Source: Treponema sp. (GTDB lineage Bacteria; Spirochaetota; Spirochaetia; Treponematales; Treponemataceae). Taken from it: a stretch of 64,000 bases of DNA. Made by a program: the position numbers and the translations under genes. Below, one piece after another: positions 33,584 to 41,273 of this stretch (positions are counted from its first letter, which is position 1; each line of letters starts with the position of its first letter). The stretch is taken from the NCBI GenBank assembly GCA_017449265.1, contig JAFSJW010000080.1, positions 62,001-126,000 of the forward strand, given 5' to 3'. The notes beneath the pieces are model-generated. The model did no database searches and was not told the origin of the DNA. It was given only the letters and a program-made list of their open reading frames with translations.

Positions 33584-34882
33584 GTGAGAACTAATTTTTT
33601 CAAACGGTGGCTTTTTCTGCCTGTTTTTTTACTTGGGTTTTTTGCTTTTCCACAGAATGCAATAAAATTTTCCGACAAGCCTGACGGATTTGCATCCAAC
33701 GGCTCGGGAAAATCATTCGGGGCGAACGGAAAAAAAGTCGTTACTGTAAACTCAGCTTCTGATTTTAAGAAATATGCTGGGAAAGGCGGCTATGTCATTT
33801 ATGTTGACGGAATGATTGATATTACTGGCGGCTTTATGCCAGAGGACAAGGACGACTCCAGCGGAAAGCTTTCGCCCCTCATTCAGAAAGTGACTCGCGG
33901 AAAATGCAGCTCTTGGGTTGAGTACCGCGACAAACTTGCATCCGGAATGACGGCGGAAAGCGACTACAAGGGAAAGCACTGCGCGAATGAGGCTGGCGGC
34001 TGGCAGGTTTCTCTGAGCGAGGAATGGGGAAAGCTCACGCTCGTCCGCGTTTCAAGCGGAACTACAATTATCGGCTTGGACGAAAATTCAGGGCTTCGCG
34101 GGGCTGACCTTGTTCTTAACGGCGTGTCGAACATAGCAATCAGAAACTTGATTCTTGAGGATGCGATTGACCCGTTTCCGCACCACGAGAAGAACGATGG
34201 CTTTAATGCGGAGAACGACTGCATTTCGATTATAGACGGAACTAAAATCTGGGTTGACCACTGCACGCTGCGCGACAGGATAATTGTTGGAACTGAAGAG
34301 CAGCCGAAAGTTCATCTTATGGACGGGGCTGTTGAAAAATACCAGATTTATGACGGGCTTCTTGACATAAAAGGCAGCTCCTCAAACATCACTGTTTCGT
34401 TCTGCCGGGTTGAGAACCATGACAAGACCATGCTCTGGGGCTCTGGCGACACTGAGAAATTCTCAGGGACACGGTATTATTCGCTTCATCACAACTATTT
34501 TGTGAACTGCACACAGAGGCTTCCGCTTGTGCGCCTTTCGTCCGTGCATATCTACAATAATTATTTTGACCATACGCCTGACAGTCGGTTAAGGTCAAAT
34601 CAGGCGATTCAGACGCGTGCTGGCTCAAAAATAATTTCCGAGGGGAACTATTTTGGCGAGGGAATAACGAATTCGGTTTCTGGAAACGGAAAAAATCCGG
34701 GGCTTTTGTACGAGCGGGCGAATGTTGATAACTCCAAGTACAAGAAGGCCGAAGGACATTACAAACTTTCGGATGCGCCAATGTTCAAGATTCCGTACCA
34801 GTACGAGCTTGAGGATGCGGAAAATCTTCCGAAGACTGTTCCTGAGAGAGCTGGGGCAGGAAAGGTTCGTGTTGAAAAATAG
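33584..34882 (+). CDS. Secreted pectate lyase, PL1 family (copy 1)
   Basis: A 432-residue exported enzyme. A GTG start with AACGGAGG upstream opens a signal peptide (TNFFKRWLFLPVFLLGFFAF). The PL1 parallel beta-helix motifs are IAIRNLILEDAIDPFPHHE, DCISIIDGTKIWVDHCTL (a Ca-site region), LLDIKGSSSNITVSFC, HDKTMLWGSGD, and the active-site stretch HHNYFVNCTQRLPLVRL followed by HIYNNYF. It would cleave polygalacturonate by beta-elimination in a Ca2+-dependent way. A paralogue follows at 35053; the two form a pectin-degradation pair. Confidence 0.94.
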   Translation: MRTNFFKRWLFLPVFLLGFFAFPQNAIKFSDKPDGFASNGSGKSFGANGKKVVTVNSASDFKKYAGKGGYVIYVDGMIDITGGFMPEDKDDSSGKLSPLIQKVTRGKCSSWVEYRDKLASGMTAESDYKGKHCANEAGGWQVSLSEEWGKLTLVRVSSGTTIIGLDENSGLRGADLVLNGVSNIAIRNLILEDAIDPFPHHEKNDGFNAENDCISIIDGTKIWVDHCTLRDRIIVGTEEQPKVHLMDGAVEKYQIYDGLLDIKGSSSNITVSFCRVENHDKTMLWGSGDTEKFSGTRYYSLHHNYFVNCTQRLPLVRLSSVHIYNNYFDHTPDSRLRSNQAIQTRAGSKIISEGNYFGEGITNSVSGNGKNPGLLYERANVDNSKYKKAEGHYKLSDAPMFKIPYQYELEDAENLPKTVPERAGAGKVRVEK

Positions 34883-34928
34883 CGAGTTTTTGAAAAAGGA
34901 AAGTTCTGAAAATATCGGTTTTTAGGAA

Positions 34929-34967
34929 TAGAGCTGTTCGGAAACTTCAGTTTTCCGAGCAGTTCTA
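34929..34967 (+). repeat. Dispersed 39-bp palindrome copy
   Basis: Left arm TAGAGCTGTTCGGAAA, loop CTTCAGT, right arm TTTCCGAGCAGTTCTA. Both changes in the right arm keep pairing as G-U wobbles. It lies between the two pectate lyase genes. Confidence 0.8.
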
Positions 34968-35052
34968 AGTGTCACCAGTAAAAAATGCTGCGGTTTGCGG
35001 CGGCAATCGTGCAGCGCAAAACAATGGGGCAGGGCTGCCCTGAGAGGTAATT

Positions 35053-36345
35053 ATGAAGAAGAATTTTTTGGCGGGAATTGCATTTGCGTGCGCTTCATTG
35101 TGTTTTTCCCAGATTAAGGCTACGGACAGGCCGAGCGGATTCGCTTCGGTTGGTGCAAAATCTCAGTTTGGAGGAAATCCTGAAAAATCCGTGGTCGTTA
35201 CGAATGTAAACGATTTGAGAAAATATGCTGGCGAGGGCGGCTATGTAATTTATGTTTCGGGAATGATTGATATTACCGACGGAATGCTTCCTGATACAGC
35301 TTTTTCCGAGACCGAGAAACTCAATGAGTTCATATCCAAGAACACTGGCGGAGCGGTAAAATCGTGGTCTGAGTGGAAGACAAAATTCGCTCTTTGCATG
35401 AAAAAGAACACGGACTACACAGGGGGAGGCCGGCATGCTGGCATTGACTCTTCTATGGACAAGTATTTTGGGACTCTTCTGAACAAGTGGAAAGGTGTTG
35501 TTTTGCTGAATGTGGCGAGCGATACGACTATTATCGGGCTTGACGGCTCTTCAGGGCTTAAGGGCGGCTCGCTCCAGCTTTCAGGCGTTGAGAATGTCGC
35601 AATCCGTAACCTTATTCTGCAAGATGCGTTCGACCCGTTTCCGCACCATGAGGACGGTGATGGCTGGAATGCGGAGTACGACTGCCTTTGTGTGGTTTCG
35701 AGCAAAAATATCTGGATAGACCATGTTACTTTCCAAGACACAATTTCCGTTGGAAAAAATGCGTTTGCCCATGTGAAGCTTGGGGACAAGTCTGATGAGA
35801 AATATCAGACGACTGACGGTTTTCTTGACATAAAAGGAAGTTCAGCGGCAATAACGATTTCTTACTGCCATTTTTTGAACCATGACAAAACCTGCTTGTG
35901 GGGAGCGAGCGACAAGGAAAGGCTTTCTGAGACAAGAACCATAACGGCTCATCACAATTATTTCCATAATTGCGTGCAGAGACTTCCGATGGTACGCCTT
36001 GCGGATTTGCATTTGTATAACAATTATTATGATGTTGATAAAAAAAGCTCGTTCCAGTCATCTTATGCGATTGGCGCAAGGTTTTCGGCGAACATCAATT
36101 CTGAGGGAAATTATTTTGGCAGCGGAATAAAATATTCTGTTCAGGGCGCGTCCAAGAATTATGGCTCATTTTATTCATCGGGCGATGTTGATAAGTCTTC
36201 CGGCGGAAAAAGAACTGACCAGTTCACTTCGGCAAAAAAGCCTTTGTTTGAAGTTCCTTATGAGTATTCTGTTGAAGAGGCAAAAAATCTGAATAAGGTT
36301 CTTCCTGCGCAAGTTGGTTCGGGAGTCCTTGAAGTTGAAAGATAA
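35053..36345 (+). CDS. Secreted pectate lyase, PL1 family (copy 2)
   Basis: A 430-residue paralogue of the preceding enzyme, colinear with it along its length. The signal peptide is MKKNFLAGIAFACASLCFSQ. Motifs: VAIRNLILQDAFDPFPHHE, KNIWIDHVTF, FLDIKGSSAAITISYC, HDKTCLWGASD, HHNYFHNCVQRLPMVRL and HLYNNYY. It differs from copy 1 in a longer loop before the first motif and in the C-terminal third, so substrate preference may differ. A GAGAGG site precedes the ATG. It probably arose by tandem duplication. Confidence 0.94.
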   Translation: MKKNFLAGIAFACASLCFSQIKATDRPSGFASVGAKSQFGGNPEKSVVVTNVNDLRKYAGEGGYVIYVSGMIDITDGMLPDTAFSETEKLNEFISKNTGGAVKSWSEWKTKFALCMKKNTDYTGGGRHAGIDSSMDKYFGTLLNKWKGVVLLNVASDTTIIGLDGSSGLKGGSLQLSGVENVAIRNLILQDAFDPFPHHEDGDGWNAEYDCLCVVSSKNIWIDHVTFQDTISVGKNAFAHVKLGDKSDEKYQTTDGFLDIKGSSAAITISYCHFLNHDKTCLWGASDKERLSETRTITAHHNYFHNCVQRLPMVRLADLHLYNNYYDVDKKSSFQSSYAIGARFSANINSEGNYFGSGIKYSVQGASKNYGSFYSSGDVDKSSGGKRTDQFTSAKKPLFEVPYEYSVEEAKNLNKVLPAQVGSGVLEVER

Positions 36346-36404
36346 GGGAACTGAGATTCCCAAAATAATCGTTCCTTTTGGTTGATTCAATCTGCGGTAA
36401 TATC

Positions 36405-36443
36405 AGACCTGTTCGCAAACTCAAAGAGTTTCCGAACAGGTCT
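36405..36443. repeat. Dispersed palindrome copy with compensatory stem change
   Basis: Outer stem AGACCTGTTCG / CGAACAGGTCT, with inner pairing AAACTC / GAGTTT. Relative to the consensus GAGCTG / CAGCTC it reads GACCTG / CAGGTC, a paired change. It lies between convergent genes. Confidence 0.75.
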
Positions 36444-36477
36444 ATTCGTATCGAATCTTGCCGCAGATTTTTTTTGT

Positions 36478-36544
36478 CGAAAAAAAAGCATCTGCCAGAG
36501 CGGTGGTTTTAAATACTCAACCATCGTGCGGCAGATGCCTTTTC
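36478..36544 (-). terminator. Intrinsic terminator of the ABC ATPase gene
   Basis: GGCATCTGCC and GGCAGATGC arms pair at 36488-36539 with an inner helper stem (GATGGTT / AACCACC). On the minus strand the stem is followed by a long T-run (the A-run at 36478-36487). Confidence 0.75.
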
Positions 36545-36563
36545 TATATCAGCCTGTCAGGAC

Positions 36564-37712
36564 TTATTGTGCGCCTGCAGAAGAGCTATTGTCGCTCCAT
36601 GTGTTCTTAATCTCAGGCTCACAGATGTTAATTTCTGTCTGCAAGTCAAAGAACTTTGCCTTTGTCATATCTGGAACAAAGTTGATTGCATCTCCAAGCT
36701 GAACAACAACTTCTGGTGCAACTTTTGCAACAATCGTCTTGTCCTTAACCTGAACGAATACATGTGTTTCGGCACCAAGAGGCTCTTTGTTCGTAACTTT
36801 GAGCTGCATATTGTTCTCAATAGCAGGTGAAGCCTGATACTGCAAGTCCTCTGGACGAACTCCGAAGTAAACTTCTTTTCCGACATAAGCCTTCAAGTGT
36901 TTCTGCTGTGCTTCTGTTGGAATAAGTGTGAATGTTCCTTCCTCAGCAACAACTTTTCCGTCTTTCTCAGCGATTCTGAGAGTGAAGATGTTCATTGGAG
37001 GTGTTCCGATGAATGTTGCAACGAATTTGTTGATTGGGTGATTGTAAAGATACAATGGCTCACCAATCTGCATGATTCTCTTTGCACACATAACTACGAT
37101 TTTTGTACCCATTGTCATGGCCTCAACCTGGTCATGGGTAACATAAATCATCGTAGCCTGCTGTGTATGATGAAGGTTTGAAATCTCAGCGCGCATCGTT
37201 ACGCGGAGTTTTGCGTCAAGGTTTGAAAGTGGCTCGTCGAACAAGAATACTTTAGGTTTGCGTACAATAGCGCGTCCTACAGCAACACGCTGTCTCTGAC
37301 CGCCCGAAAGAGCCTTTGGTTTTCTGTCAAGATATGTTGTAAGGTCGAGCATACGAGCAGCCTCTTTTACGCGGCGCTCAATCTCAGCTTTGTCCATTTT
37401 GCGGATTTTAAGACCGAATGCCATATTGTCAAATACGGTCATGTGCGGGTAAAGAGCATAGTTCTGGAATACCATAGCGATGTTTCTGTCTTTCGGCGGA
37501 ACATCGTTCATCAGCTCTCCGTCAATAAGAAGCTCACCAGCCGTGATGTCTTCAAGACCAGCAATCATACGGAGCGTTGTGGATTTTCCACAACCAGAAG
37601 GACCTACGAATACACAGAAATCGCGGTCATCAATCGTTACATTTGATTTTTCAACGGCAAGAACATTTCCGTCGTAAATCTTTGTAATGCCTTTAAGTTC
37701 AACCTTTGCCAT
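36564..37712 (-). CDS. msmX: Multi-sugar ABC transporter ATPase (MsmX/UgpC/MalK type)
   Basis: A 382-residue ATPase of carbohydrate importers. Walker A is GPSGCGKSTTLRMIAGLE, the signature is ALSGGQRQRVAVGRAIV, Walker B is VFLFDEPLSNLDAKLR, and the H-loop is YVTHDQVEAMTMGTKIVVM. The C-terminal 130 residues form the TOBE/OB regulatory domain (VYFGVRPEDLQY). ATG 37712 is preferred because GGAGG lies just upstream; an in-frame codon at 37724 would include that ribosome site. No permease or binding-protein genes adjoin, so it probably serves several importers, perhaps including oligogalacturonide uptake. msmX is used in the broad sense. Confidence 0.93.
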   Translation of the reverse strand: MAKVELKGITKIYDGNVLAVEKSNVTIDDRDFCVFVGPSGCGKSTTLRMIAGLEDITAGELLIDGELMNDVPPKDRNIAMVFQNYALYPHMTVFDNMAFGLKIRKMDKAEIERRVKEAARMLDLTTYLDRKPKALSGGQRQRVAVGRAIVRKPKVFLFDEPLSNLDAKLRVTMRAEISNLHHTQQATMIYVTHDQVEAMTMGTKIVVMCAKRIMQIGEPLYLYNHPINKFVATFIGTPPMNIFTLRIAEKDGKVVAEEGTFTLIPTEAQQKHLKAYVGKEVYFGVRPEDLQYQASPAIENNMQLKVTNKEPLGAETHVFVQVKDKTIVAKVAPEVVVQLGDAINFVPDMTKAKFFDLQTEINICEPEIKNTWSDNSSSAGAQ

Positions 37713-37861
37713 TTTGGCCTCCAAGGGATTATATTTATTTGCGGCTTGCCTTTATTAAGAAACAAACCTTTTATAATTGTAATCTACTTTTTATCAGAGC
37801 GCAAGGAAAATTCCTACCAAATTCAGAAAAAAACGATTTTTAACAGAACGGTACTTGTACG

Positions 37862-38527
37862 CTATTTCCGCGTAATCGTCACTTTTCTTATTCCGTCGGC
37901 GTAAGAAGCAACCTGATACGGCTCAAAGTAAATGGTGACAGTTTTCTCAGAGATTGTGAAATTAGAGAAATTCTTCTCGTAAGGACCGGTTCCTTCCATA
38001 ACCATGCCGCTGTCAAGCCCTTGTGAAACAAGAAGTTTCCTTGCTTCGGCGGAAATTTCCTTGAGCGACATTCCTGTTGCGGCTGTCACTGAAATTTCTT
38101 TTTCTGTTGATGAATCGAAATTAAATGATTTTAATGTCTGGCTGTAGTGCGCGCCTCCCGTGTAGGACTCTGTTTTTAGAATTACGCTCCGCATACTTTT
38201 TGCCTTACCTACATCAAGAGCCGTTAGCTCATACGAATATTTTCTGGGCGCAGGATTCCTTGGGTCTGTGAATTCTGTCTTGGCTTCGTCCTTGTACATT
38301 TTGTATTCTTTTTCTGCGAACGATTTTATGCCCGAATTCAGTTTTGATAAACTTTGGTCTAAGAACTGGGGGTAGCTCATCTTGCAATCGATGTACGGAA
38401 AACTTTCTTCCGTCGATACAATTTCGTAATCTTTTGTTTCTTCCTGTGGTTTTGTTGAAACGCACGATATTAGAAACATCAATATAATAGAAGAAAATAA
38501 AAGGCAGAATGTTCTTGAGATTTTCAT
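37862..38527 (-). CDS. DUF3298/DUF4163-type lipoprotein
   Basis: A 221-residue lipoprotein. The signal peptide ends in the lipobox FLISC (Cys about residue 22). The mature part has the DUF4163 region (SFPYIDCKMSYPQFLD) and a DUF3298 C-terminus (TISEKTVTIYFEPYQVASYADGIRKVTI), as in PdaC/RsiV-like extracytoplasmic domains. It is related to the broken gene at 2844-3936. There is no Shine-Dalgarno; TATAAT on the minus strand (38534-38539) ends six bases before the ATG, indicating a leaderless mRNA. The function is unknown. Confidence 0.85.
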   Translation of the reverse strand: MKISRTFCLLFSSIILMFLISCVSTKPQEETKDYEIVSTEESFPYIDCKMSYPQFLDQSLSKLNSGIKSFAEKEYKMYKDEAKTEFTDPRNPAPRKYSYELTALDVGKAKSMRSVILKTESYTGGAHYSQTLKSFNFDSSTEKEISVTAATGMSLKEISAEARKLLVSQGLDSGMVMEGTGPYEKNFSNFTISEKTVTIYFEPYQVASYADGIRKVTITRK

Positions 38528-38567
38528 AGAATGATTATATCACAGTTCCATGGATTTTTTAAGATGG

Positions 38568-38690
38568 CTAGCCGTTGTGCTTTGCAATCACAAAATCAAT
38601 GTTGCCGATTTGCGTGTATTTGTAGGCTTTGAAATAATCGTCTCTGACAGCGTTTTTGAGAGGTTCTTCACGGAGCTTTCTGTAATTCAT
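38568..38690 (-). pseudogene. 40-codon remnant with an intact leaderless promoter
   Basis: An ATG at 38690 opens MNYRKLREEPLKNAVRDDYF and ends at TAG (38568-38570) after 40 residues. A perfect TATAAT on the minus strand (38697-38702) lies six bases before the ATG, the same spacing as other leaderless genes here. The sequence looks like the beginning of a longer protein; it loosely recalls N-termini of some restriction-modification proteins, which I cannot confirm. Probably a truncated gene; it could also encode a tiny protein. Confidence 0.4.
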
Positions 38691-38703
38691 TTAGATATTA
38701 TAG

Positions 38704-38747
38704 CACAAAAAAGCCCCTCAGCCAAACAACTGGCATAGGGGCTTTCT
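38704..38747 (-). terminator. Intrinsic terminator of the KDPG aldolase gene
   Basis: AAAGCCCCT (38710-38718) pairs with AGGGGCTTT (38737-38745), with inner GCCA/TGGC pairing. A T-run on the minus strand (38705-38710) completes it. Confidence 0.75.
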
Positions 38748-38783
38748 ATAGAAATCCTAGCTGTGAGGAGTTTAGTTTTTAAA

Positions 38784-39755
38784 CTATGCTCTCTTCAAGT
38801 GGATAGCGAATCCGCCAACTTCTTTGTCCAAGTATACAACCTTGAGCGGAGAAGCGTTCTCTTTTCCCATCCATTTTGCAGTTTCCATAACAGGCTTGAA
38901 TCCGTATGGCTCCAAGAATGCCAGAGCGCGCTCAACATTGTTGCAGACCATTGAGATATGACCGCAAGTTCCGCGACCGTTCTCTTTCATAATCTCAACC
39001 TGCTCTGAGGCGAAGATTGACGAGTTTCCGATTTTTGAGCAGAATCCGAAAAGCTCGAACTGTTTTGCAATCTGGAGAGCCTCTGCTTCGTTCTTTGCGT
39101 TGATTCCCATGTGGTCAATGTGGAAGTTGTGCATTGCTTTTACGGCATCTTTACAAATCTGAGTGATTTCGTCCCATTTGCAGCCTTCGATGAGTGGCTT
39201 TTTAACCATCCAGGTACCGCCCATACAGAGGATGTTCTTGCGTTTTGCATATTCTCCAACATTCTCAGTTGTAACGCCACCTGTTGGCATGAATGTACAC
39301 TGTGGGAAAGGTCCGCCGAAGTCGTCGATGATTTTATATCCGCCCTTGCGCTCTGCAGGGAAGAGCTTCAAGTGTGTAACGCCCTTGTTGATACAAGCGG
39401 TGATTTCTGAAGGATTTGAGATTCCTGGCATAGTTGGAACATTGTTTTTGATACACCAGTCAACGACATCAGGATTGTAGCCAGGTGATACGATGAATTT
39501 TGCACCTGCCTTAACAGCCTTTTCTGCCTGCTCAACATTGAGGACAGTACCAGCGCCAACGAGCATGTCAGGCTCAGCCTTGATCATAGCCTCGATAGCC
39601 TCAGCGGCGCAAGCTGTGCGGAAAGTAACCTCGCTAGCCGGAAGACCGCCCTTTACGAGAGCGTGAGCCAAGTCAGCTGCCTTTGAAGCGTCTTCAATTG
39701 CGACAACAGGAATGATACCGATGTCACGGAATGTGTCATAAATGTCTTTTGCCAT
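38784..39755 (-). CDS. eda: KDPG/KHG aldolase fused to a VOC (glyoxalase-like) domain
   Basis: A 323-residue fusion. Residues 1-208 are a class I KDPG aldolase: GIIPVVAIEDASKAADLAHAL, EVTFRTACAAEAI (Glu42), GAGTVLNVEQAEKAVKAGAKF, the Schiff-base Lys130 in THLKLFPAE, and FMPTGGVTTENV. Residues 210-323 resemble a VOC fold (FHIDHMGINAKNEAEALQI and HISMVCNNVERALAFLEPYGF). The aldolase cleaves 2-keto-3-deoxy-6-phosphogluconate to pyruvate and glyceraldehyde-3-phosphate, the last step of galacturonate catabolism, which fits the nearby pectate lyases. The role of the VOC part is unknown. A GAGG lies 11 bases before the ATG. Confidence 0.9.
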   Translation of the reverse strand: MAKDIYDTFRDIGIIPVVAIEDASKAADLAHALVKGGLPASEVTFRTACAAEAIEAMIKAEPDMLVGAGTVLNVEQAEKAVKAGAKFIVSPGYNPDVVDWCIKNNVPTMPGISNPSEITACINKGVTHLKLFPAERKGGYKIIDDFGGPFPQCTFMPTGGVTTENVGEYAKRKNILCMGGTWMVKKPLIEGCKWDEITQICKDAVKAMHNFHIDHMGINAKNEAEALQIAKQFELFGFCSKIGNSSIFASEQVEIMKENGRGTCGHISMVCNNVERALAFLEPYGFKPVMETAKWMGKENASPLKVVYLDKEVGGFAIHLKRA

Positions 39756-39930
39756 TTCTAAAAGCCTCTTAAATAAAGAATATTAAACCATTGTACAGCA
39801 ATTCACATTTAAAGTGAAGATGAATTTTGGGTGCACATTTACCGGTCAGCCGCTGTTCCGAAGCTTGCTCACGCGCGGTCGTCCGCTTACGCTTTCGACT
39901 GGCTCCTCCACTTCTCCATTTAAGAAAGCA

Positions 39931-39977
39931 TTGACATATTTATTTAACGCTGTTAAATTATCATTGTTAAATAAATA
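39931..39977 (+). promoter_or_regulatory. tetR promoter with overlapping 12-bp palindromic operator
   Basis: TTGACA (39931-39936), a 17-base spacer and TAAATT (39954-39959). The perfect inverted repeat TATTTATTTAAC (39937-39948) / GTTAAATAAATA (39966-39977) spans the spacer and transcription start, a typical autorepressor operator. An extra GTTAAAT half-site lies in the centre. Confidence 0.65.
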
Positions 39978-39991
39978 TCAGTGGAGTCACC

Positions 39992-40585
39992 ATGCGAAAT
40001 CCCAATCCCAATATAATGCCCCTTATAAAAAAACGGACACTTGAACTGCTTATGCAGAAAAATCCCGACCAAATCGGCATGAGGGACATTGCTCAGAATT
40101 GCAAAATCACCGCCACCAGCATCTATCATTACTACAAGGACAAGGACAAACTTTTTCAGGCAATTTCCCTGGACTGTCTTTATGAGCTTAACGAAAAAAT
40201 CAAAGAGGCCTCACAAAAAGGAGATTCCTTCAAAAATCAGACCAAAAACGCAATTTCTGCCTTCCGCGACTGGTGCTTTGAAAATCCCCGGCTCTCCCTT
40301 CTTGTCATGGAAGGAATCAAATCCGCGGATGACGCCAGCCCTGAGCTTATCGAAGAATACTATGTCTGTAACCGCACGGGCGAAGAACTTCTTAAAAAGG
40401 CGATTGAAAAAGGAACCGCCTGTTCAGAAAATCCCCGTCTGGACATTGGCATTTTGGTCTCAGGCTTGTGGGGCTGCATCGAATCCGTCCTGCTTAAAAA
40501 AAGCGATGTGGAATACTGGAAAAAGGGGCGGGTTTTCACAGACAGATTCATCAGCTTGTGGATGGATTCAATTTTTACGGAATAA
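39992..40585 (+). CDS. TetR-family transcriptional regulator
   Basis: A 197-residue regulator. The N-terminal helix-turn-helix is IGMRDIAQNCKITATSIYHYYKDKDKLFQAI (residues about 28-58), the classical TetR pattern. The C-terminal ligand domain is all-helical and unassigned. GGAG is seven bases before the ATG. It probably represses its own promoter through the palindrome at 39937-39977 and controls the flavoprotein gene 47 bases downstream. Codons are richer in C-ending forms than in neighbouring genes. Confidence 0.9.
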   Translation: MRNPNPNIMPLIKKRTLELLMQKNPDQIGMRDIAQNCKITATSIYHYYKDKDKLFQAISLDCLYELNEKIKEASQKGDSFKNQTKNAISAFRDWCFENPRLSLLVMEGIKSADDASPELIEEYYVCNRTGEELLKKAIEKGTACSENPRLDIGILVSGLWGCIESVLLKKSDVEYWKKGRVFTDRFISLWMDSIFTE

Positions 40586-40591
40586 AACATT

Positions 40592-40632
40592 ATGCAAGGC
40601 CGCTAACGCGAAGTTTTTTAAAGAGGAAGTTA
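40592..40632 (+). repeat. Partial copy of the insertion element's 3' end
   Basis: GGCCGCTAACGCGAAGTTTTTT and the following AAAGAGGAAG closely match the last 30 bases of the element at 3117-3232 (CCGCTAACGCGGAGTTTTTA, AAGGAG). It lies directly before the flavoprotein gene and supplies its ribosome binding site. Confidence 0.5.
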
Positions 40633-41205
40633 ATGAAAATCCTGATTCTGAACGGAAGTCCCCGAAAAAATGGAAAAATCTCCCGGCTGCTTCACACCGC
40701 CGAAAAAGCCCTGCTGGAAAAAGGCGATTCCGTCACATTCATCGATGTTTCTTCTATTATATTCAAGCCCTGTGTCGGCTGCATGGCCTGCCGCTCAAAA
40801 GGAAGCTGCCTTCTTCCCCAGGATGACGCCCACAGCATCGCCGAAGAAATCAAAAACTGCGACGGAATCATCGCGGGGAGCCCAGTCTACTGGGGAAACA
40901 TAAACGGCCAGTTAAAATGCCTTTTTGACAGGCTGGTTGCCTCAATGATGGGAGAGTCAAAACTGGGGCTTCCCCTTCCGCTTCACAAGGGCAAAAAAGC
41001 CGTCATCATCACTTCCTGCACCACGCCTTTCCCATTCAACATCCTCGCCGCCCAGACGACAAAAGCCGAAAAAGCCCTCAAAGAAATCCTGGGTTACTCA
41101 GGATTTAAAATCACAAGGAAAATCCGCCTGGCCGGAACCAAGGGCATGAAAGAAGTGCCGGAATCAGCCCTAAAAAAAGCCCGAAAGTGCGTGAAGGTCT
41201 TTTAG
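40633..41205 (+). CDS. NADPH-dependent FMN reductase / iron-sulfur flavoprotein-like
   Basis: A 190-residue flavodoxin-fold protein. The N-terminal MKILILNGSPRKNGKISRLL is the FMN phosphate-binding loop. CVGCMACRSKGSC (residues about 46-58) resembles the compact cysteine motif of archaeal-type iron-sulfur flavoproteins, and IAGSPVYWGNINGQLKCLFDR binds FMN. It probably reduces quinones or other acceptors. ATG 40633 follows AGAGGA; a longer in-frame start lies inside tetR and translates the repeat. It is paired with the TetR gene, a common redox-stress module. Confidence 0.88.
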   Translation: MKILILNGSPRKNGKISRLLHTAEKALLEKGDSVTFIDVSSIIFKPCVGCMACRSKGSCLLPQDDAHSIAEEIKNCDGIIAGSPVYWGNINGQLKCLFDRLVASMMGESKLGLPLPLHKGKKAVIITSCTTPFPFNILAAQTTKAEKALKEILGYSGFKITRKIRLAGTKGMKEVPESALKKARKCVKVF

Positions 41206-41234
41206 AGAATTATTTTGGGCGCACAGTTTTTTAT

Positions 41235-41273
41235 TAGACGTGTTCAGAAACATCAGTTTTTCGAACACGTCTA
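41235..41273 (+). repeat. Dispersed palindrome copy overlapping a stop codon
   Basis: Left arm TAGACGTGTTCAGAAA, loop CATCAGT, right arm TTTTCGAACACGTCTA. The GACGTG / CACGTC pair is a compensated variant of GAGCTG / CAGCTC. The terminal CTA is the TAG stop codon of the minus-strand exchanger gene. It lies between convergent genes. Confidence 0.75.

Larger units (their letters stand above)
39824..41225 (+). repeat. Direct repeats flanking the TetR-flavoprotein islet
   Basis: ATTTTGGGTGCACA at 39824-39837 and ATTTTGGGCGCACA at 41212-41225 are in the same orientation and enclose the tetR and flavoprotein genes (about 1.39 kb). After the left copy comes a GC-rich stretch (39839-39920) unlike the rest of the intergenic DNA. 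Together with C-ending codon preference inside, this suggests an acquired module. Confidence 0.45.

Noticed and set aside
38550-38738. A plus-strand 62-codon frame
   Set aside because: It is antisense to the 40-codon remnant and terminator region and has no ribosome site.
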